NCBI GenBank assembly: GCA_023101885.1
Contig: JALPQD010000213.1
Coordinates: forward strand, 1,869,001-1,933,000
DNA from: Typhlomys cinereus
Taxonomy: Eukaryota; Chordata; Mammalia; Rodentia; Platacanthomyidae
Reading direction: 5' to 3'
DNA: 64,000 nt
Shown: positions 58,590-64,000 of the stretch, piece by piece
Position numbering within the stretch: position 1 is the stretch's first letter
Layout: every line of letters begins with the position of its first letter
Position numbers and translations under genes: made by a program
The notes under the pieces: model-generated
What the model was told of the DNA's origin: nothing
Seen by the model: the letters and a program-made list of their open reading frames with translations, nothing else
Databases searched by the model: none

Positions 58590-58912
58590 ATGAAGGAAGG
58601 GAGGGAGGAAGTATTGAGAGAAGAAGAAAAGAAGATAAGGAAGGAGGATGGAAAGAAGGAGGAAAGAAGAAAGGGAAAGACAGGGAAAGAGAGAGGGAGG
58701 GAGAAAAGAAATAAAGAAACTTGGAGAATGGTTAAGTAGGGAGGAGAGAGGAAGGAAGGAAGGAAGGAAGGAAGGAAGGAAGGAAGGAAGGAAGGAAGGA
58801 AGGAAGGAAGGAAGGAAGGAAGGAAGAAGGAAGGAAGGAAGGAAGAGAGGGAGGAAGGGAGGGAAGGAGGGAGGGAGGGAGGGAGAGAGGGAGGGAGGGA
58901 AGAAGGTACTTG
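58590..58912. repeat. Polypurine tract with perfect (GGAA)n core
   Basis: About 320 bp of purine, with an uninterrupted (GAAG)n block of about 75 bp at 58751-58825 and GGGA steps after it. The open frames (including a Pro/Ser/Leu-rich 147-residue one on the minus strand) are low complexity. Long GGAA arrays are known to bind ETS-family factors in other genomes. Confidence 0.93.
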
Positions 58913-60055
58913 ACTTCATTTTAACATCAGTCATTCTGTCATTATTACCTTGGAGATATGATTGGATCTGACTACTTCTTACAGCTACTATCACCCTAAT
59001 ATAAACTTCCATCTTCTATAGCCTCAATGGTCGCAGTAACTTATTTCCTGTCACTTTCTCTCTTTATAGTATAACAGTCCTTCAGAACCTTTTTAGCAAA
59101 GTCAGTGGAAGACTTTTCATACACCTGAAACTACAATTCATATTACTTGTGAGGATCTTCCAGGCCATTCTTCCTCACTTGATTGTTTATTTTCTATGCT
59201 CCAGTCATATTTTCTTGCAGCCTCTGTCACCTGTTGTTTTCCACGAACACTTCACGAGTACTCTCACTTTGAGCTGCTGTTTGTTAGCAAGTCTCATCCT
59301 TGGGAAAACACACGATTCACTCCCTCACGTGCTCTGAGCTCATCTCAGACATGTTATTTGTTGGCAAGATTATCATTTACCTAATTCTATGGCAGCTGCT
59401 TTGCAAAGATTCACACAGCCATTTTTTCTGTTGTACACGCTTTGAACATTCCTATCCTTTTACTGGAGATTTTCACTTGCGTTTGACTAATGGAGCAGGA
59501 AGGAGAGAAAACTTCACAACTTTCCATGCTAGATCACATGAAGCCTGGCGTTTTGTCTGGAGAACTTGTCCTTTGGTGGAAAGGAGGCATCACATTACAT
59601 ATCTAATTACTCAAGCCATGGCACTCTGAGGGAGCCCTGGGTATGCCAAGGGACAGACTACTCCTGTGCAGACAAGGGGACGCCTGGCCAGATTCTAGTT
59701 GCTTCAGCTAGCTGAGAATTCAGAAGTGTGAGTGAAGCAGCTTAGGGTGACCATCCTTCAATGCTTCAGAAGAGTCCAGAGCTGACTATTGAAGGTCCCC
59801 AAGTACATGAAACCCCAAATGACAACTGCTCAGTAAGGTCACAGAAGAATGGAAAATCATAAAACACTTGTTCTGAGAGAGTGGGTTGTGTGGCATTTCT
59901 TGACCAGCAACACATATAAGGAGGAACAGGCAACAGAAGCTGCCTGTCCTCCGAATCGGTGTAGGCCATGACGCCCTGGACCTTCCTCCACATGCTTCCT
60001 CTTGTTCCTCCATTCTTTCACCCTGATTCGTGGGATGCTTTTCTGTTATTGGGTC
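58913..60055. other. Unique sequence, no gene seen
   Basis: Open frames up to about 109 residues (59300-59629) with no recognisable domain. No repeats assigned. Confidence 0.4.
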
Positions 60056-60215
60056 TCTCCTGGAAAGCAAGGACTTTGTCTTCCGTTCGTTTTTGCATTT
60101 TGAGTCAGGGACTTGAATTAGGCAAGTAGTCCAGGCTGGCCACTAATTACAACTGTCCTGCTATCTTGTTCTCAGAACACTAGATTACAAGCATACACTC
60201 ATCACCATGCCTGAA
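60056..60215 (-). repeat. B1 (7SL-derived) SINE, diverged
   Basis: The + strand reads 'tttgagtcagggacttgaat', 'agtccaggctggccactaat', 'tgctatcttgttctcagaac' and 'tagattacaagcatacactc' followed by 'atcaccatgcctg', the complement of a B1 monomer. Confidence 0.75.
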
Positions 60216-61929
60216 TAAGGGTGTAGGCTTATTCAGTAGCAGATGTCCCATGCTTGAACATGTCAGCCATGGCAATCATACTCAGGAATTCTGTGTTGGA
60301 TGAATGAATACACTTATTCTACTTCCCTGAGTTTGTTTTTTCCTAAACATAAAAAGTCAATAATGTCAAATGCCCTCCACTCCTTATTCTCCACAATAGG
60401 AAATATCAACAGGCAAAAATACCTATGCATTTCATAATGCAATGTGATTATTGGAAATATCTTCATACTTTAAAATCATTCACATGGACATGGAATTTGT
60501 TATCACCATTAATGCCTCAGATCTATCTTCCCATGGGGGACACAAACCTTCTTCTATCAGTGCCTCTGATTACCTTTCTGTGGTGGACACAAACCTTCTA
60601 AGAGTTTTAACACACATTGATTCTAGCTAAAATGCACTGAAGGAAAGTGAGACTAGCAAATTCCATGAAAGGAAGCTCTAAACTTAACCCAAATTGAGAT
60701 GGTTTTTAGAATTAGTTGGACTCTGATGATTTTTTGTCAGGAAACATGCACAAGGCCTCATTCTTCCATCTGTTTCTTGAAAGATGTACTGACACCTCTT
60801 TGTTCTATCCTCTTAGGTACTGCTAGTAGAGAGACGAAAGGATTATCTGTGTTCAGTGTAGGAAGAAAGACCAAAGAGAAGAAAAGTGAAAAGAATGAAA
60901 AGAATACCTAAGACAAAAAGAAACTGATATAAAATGTCTAAAGTGTTTTAAAAGTTCACAAATAATCATTTTGTTTATTTTTAAATATAGTCCAAAGTAT
61001 CCTCATTGGAATAACAAGTTAGATTAATTTAACCATTTCTGTAAGTTCTTCTAGAGAGTGAGGATCCAATTATGCGAATCTTCCAATAGAATAAACTGGA
61101 TGGAAAGTCCCTTGGCTCACCATTGACATCTATCACAAAACAACTTAGTCAAAATATCAGATATCGAAATAACTGGCTTGATGTAGGGATCCGTGCATGA
61201 AAACTCATGGAGATCTATCACAATGCCAATATCTACAATCCTTCAACATTCTTCATGCTTGTGTGTAAAATCTGTGTGATTCTAGACCTTCACCAGGAAA
61301 GAATGGCATGGCCTCCCAATGATACCAAATGCCTTTTATGTCCTGCTCTACAAAAGAGGCAATATCAGCATGCAACAACGCATGCCCAGCTGTTGACAAA
61401 TGCATGTATGTTGCTTGCCCTACGCCTGCTACCCGTGGCTCCACACCCATGGAAGTGTTCCCACAGCAATTTCACCCTGACCTAGAGAAGAGCCATTGCT
61501 GCAACAGGTGTTTTCTCATCTTCCTATGATGGAGAAGGTTGAATGAATCACAGTGTTGTGTGTTTCTATCTCTCAGGTTCCTATGGATTTAGTAGAACAA
61601 ATCACCCATGAAATGGGACTGAATGCAATCCCCAGTTCTTCCCCCTCCATCCCAGGATAGAAACAGATGGTGGCTCATCCGCCCTGGCCACAACCTGCTG
61701 TGAATCTGTGCTAAGAATGCTCAACTCCTCTGCAGCTGGGATGGTGTGGATCAGTGTACCGTGGCTGAAGGGATCTGACTGTGAGCTGGGGGTGGTCGCA
61801 ACTGCACTCCACCGTATCAGTGAGAGATTTATAAGCATCAAGTCAAGGCCAAGATGGGCTTTTATCAAGAGATTGCACATGAAGGATCAATGGGATGCTG
61901 GGGTCACATGCAGGGGTTCCTCAGAGAGA

Positions 61930-61933
<4 letters not shown>
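60216..61933. other. Unique sequence with one small tandem duplication
   Basis: A diverged 48-bp tandem duplication lies at 60513-60602 (both units start 'tgcctc' and end 'ggacacaaaccttct'). Otherwise no repeat or gene is seen. Confidence 0.45.
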
Positions 61934-61981
<48 letters not shown>

Positions 61982-62065
61982 CGAATTGTTTTCCTTTCTT
62001 GTGATATTTATTATCCTTCATTGACAGAGAGAGAGAGAGAGAGAAAGGAGAGAGAGAGAGAACTT
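61934..62065. repeat. (CA)n and (GA)n microsatellites
   Basis: A pure (CA)n run at 61934-61980 is followed, after about 45 bp, by (GA)n at 62026-62061 with one AAAGG interruption. A truncated SINE tail may link them; this is not certain. Confidence 0.85.
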
Positions 62066-62149
62066 TAGGAGGTGGGTTCTTTTAATATAACAGTAAAATG
62101 ATGAGCATTTTGACAGTGCATGACTCTCTCTGCACCCAGAGCTGTGTTC

Positions 62150-62920
62150 GTTGAACATGGGATCCAGTAGCCTAGGGAAATCCTCTTCTCTTGCTGCTAT
62201 CCAGCTGCTGGAATTTCCTGCTTGCTTTTAACCTTAATGGGTTAACTTCATAAAACGGCAGCTCTTTATTCCAGTCTGAGATTTCCCATCATACTTTAGG
62301 ACCAGCGAACCGTCCCTTCTTTGATGGCACCTTTTGGCTCCACAATAGAAGCCAATTTGTTAGACTTCTTTACAGGTCAGGGGCTGTGTGAGGGTGTGGA
62401 GGGCGCAGCAGTGGGGACTGGGAAATGAAGTTGTATTCGCTTGGCAAATTGTCCGTCTGCTGCACTTTATGGGCCCTGATTACCTGGCCTCAGATCTCCT
62501 TTCAGTCTCCCTTTCCCCTTCTTATTCTGCAGCCTTTTCTTTAAACCAGGGAAGCGTGTATGTGAGATATCGTCACATAGCCAGTTAATGTAGGTTAATA
62601 GATTGATTCTAGTGACATGGATCATAATGAACAGTAAATTGTTTTATCTCTTAAGTCTTATTTGGTCAGCCAGGAAAACATATGAGGTAATATGGCTTGG
62701 ACTAAATGGACCGTATAATAGATCTCCTTCTAAAGAATAAGGACAGGGGTGACAGCGCCTCTTATGATTAATGAAAATAATAATGGTCCTGAAATTGAAA
62801 TTTTTCTAATTTTTTTTCCTCCTTCTCCTCTCTTGCCTGCCACCAAAAACTTCAGCCAGGGGATGATTTGTGTACAATAACTGGCCTTGACTTCTTCCAC
62901 AGCTGAGAGTACATTTAGGG
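62150..62920. promoter_or_regulatory. Candidate conserved noncoding element
   Basis: A repeat-free stretch with no coding frame and motif-rich sequence: 'ccttaatgggttaacttcat' near 62231, 'tttgatggcaccttttggct' near 62320, 'caatttgttagacttcttta' near 62351, 'cactttatgggccctgatta' near 62463 and 'gattaatgaaaataataatg' near 62766. The combination suggests a developmental enhancer. Inferred from composition only. Confidence 0.4.
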
Positions 62921-63117
62921 ACTGGAGGAAGGGAAAGGTGGCAAAGGAATGTCTTAGTTTATGGATTTCAAAACGTGCCGTTTGGAGAGTACAGAGAGCC
63001 TCAGTAACCACCATTTCTTCAGGTGCTTAGGTAAGGCCGCCTTTATTCCCAGCATGATGCTCCGAGTAAATGTCTTTGGTATCAGATATGGTATAGGCTA
63101 CTCTGGTTGTTTACCTA
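62921..63117. other. Unique sequence
   Basis: Nothing recognised. Confidence 0.4.
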
Positions 63118-63260
63118 GACCAAAGCTTTATTATTATTTTTACCTAGTTATGCAAGCTCGATAGGTACCTCTCTCCTTACCCTTCTCCCCTCTTTTCCAC
63201 CCTATTGAGCCCCCATCCCATCCTCCCCTCTTCCCTCTCTCATCTCTCTTTCCTCACTCT
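63118..63260 (-). mobile_element. LINE-1 3' end fragment, minus strand
   Basis: The + strand reads 'tttattattatttttaccta', 'gcaagctcgataggtacctc', then a CT-rich stretch, which is the complement of an L1 3' UTR: G-rich tract, 'gtacctatcgagcttgc', then an A-rich tail. Same layout as 16120-16290 and 32950-33060. Confidence 0.7.
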
Positions 63261-64000
63261 TGTTTTTAAGGCATGCCATTTCTTGCCTCTGCCTCTGCTT
63301 TTTCCCTGGATGAAGAGTTTTATATTATTCTACATCTCCACAACTTCCTCTATGTCATCTCACTGGCTATCTGAAAAAGAATGCACATGGCTCCACTTTT
63401 CACAGAGTGGTATTTTAAAATCATGGGGGAAAAAAAGGTAAGGGAGAGGAGGGGGTCGAATATGTGTTGACCTCAGAAGGGCACTGCCACTATTGTGGGG
63501 GGTGCAGAGCAGAGTTTTCAAACCCCTCACTTGGAGGAGTGCTCACAATACATATCAGGGGACTGTCCACACTGATGTCATTATTGAAATACATGGGGAG
63601 GGGAAGAAACTGGAAATCCAAGGATGGACTGGGTCTTCAACTGCCAATTGTAGGGACCCTTACACTGAAATGCACCTATCACTTGGACAGCAGCCGAGAA
63701 AGTGTGTAGGCAATTGGGAGTAGAAGGGCCCACCGCCTCTCTCTCAGATCTGTCTTTGGCAAAGCAATTGCTGACCTATGTATTAAGACAGAAATACTAA
63801 TTCAGTATGAGCTGTTATTATATGTTCTCTTGAGATCAACTTTCCCTATAGAACATCTGAATTATTAACCTTGATATTTTTGTTTTCCAGTCACTTATAC
63901 TAGCAAGATACAAAATCAAAGTTTCCAATTGCTTAAAAATAAGCTACTAACAAGATAAAATATATGTTAGTATTAAAAGAAAAGGATGCTTTTACTCAGT
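63261..64000. other. Unique sequence, no gene seen
   Basis: Short open frames only. Nothing recognised to the end of the window. Confidence 0.4.

Noticed and set aside
58569..59012. 147-residue Pro/Ser/Leu-rich frame with 'FLPSFLPS' repeats
   Set aside because: A translation of the complementary strand of the (GGAA)n tract.
1..64000. Search by eye for tRNA, rRNA, snRNA and CRISPR-like arrays
   Set aside because: No cloverleaf outside SINE heads, no regularly spaced repeats with unique spacers, and no recognisable small RNA gene were found.

Overview
The window is vertebrate nuclear DNA, almost certainly from a rodent. It is rich in B1-, B2- and B4-like SINEs, (CA)n, (GA)n and (GGAA)n microsatellites, and LINE-1 3' ends with G-rich polypurine tracts. 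The commonest SINE head (a tRNA-derived 'gagatggctcaggggtta' type) and the LINE-1 promoter repeat are not the familiar house-mouse forms. A non-murine myomorph or dipodoid rodent is my best guess, but the species cannot be fixed by eye.

I found no cellular protein-coding gene, no tRNA, rRNA or snRNA gene, and no CRISPR or prokaryotic feature. The only substantial coding sequence is a full-length LINE-1 retrotransposon on the + strand (40484-47242) with a perfect 15-bp target-site duplication. It has a CpG-dense 5' UTR of three nearly identical 233-bp monomers plus a partial fourth, an intact ORF1 (356 aa), and an ORF2 that is complete except for one net -1 frameshift in the endonuclease domain. 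The 3' UTR carries a G-rich tract, an AATAAA signal and a short poly(A). Every ORF2 catalytic residue I could check falls at the canonical L1 number once the shift is allowed for, so this looks like a recently inserted copy with a single disabling lesion.

Layout. 1-14800: mostly unique sequence with a large TG/CA array (2830-3687), several SINEs, and a strong candidate conserved regulatory element (6470-7200). 14836-16622: old L1 fragments, with an inverted ORF2 piece followed by sense 3' UTR-like sequence (twin-priming pattern). 17641-18069: a (GGA)n polypurine tract. 20260-26935: several copies of an old dispersed repeat, plus SINEs. 27000-28010: CpG-retaining candidate regulatory sequence. 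28790-33556: composite SINE, a 90-bp retroposed fragment, a MaLR-like LTR and a truncated L1 with perfect TSD. 35219-35559: a young CpG-rich SINE. 35570-37230: more candidate regulatory sequence. 40469-48277: the full-length L1 and a second truncated L1 in opposite orientation. 48278-64000: unique sequence, polypurine tracts, SINEs, another dispersed repeat, and a final candidate element (62150-62920).

Taken together this looks like an intergenic or intronic stretch, perhaps a gene desert near a developmental regulator, that has accumulated L1 and L1-mobilised insertions. Assignment of the non-repeat islands as conserved noncoding elements is inference: it rests on composition and motif content, not on alignment.
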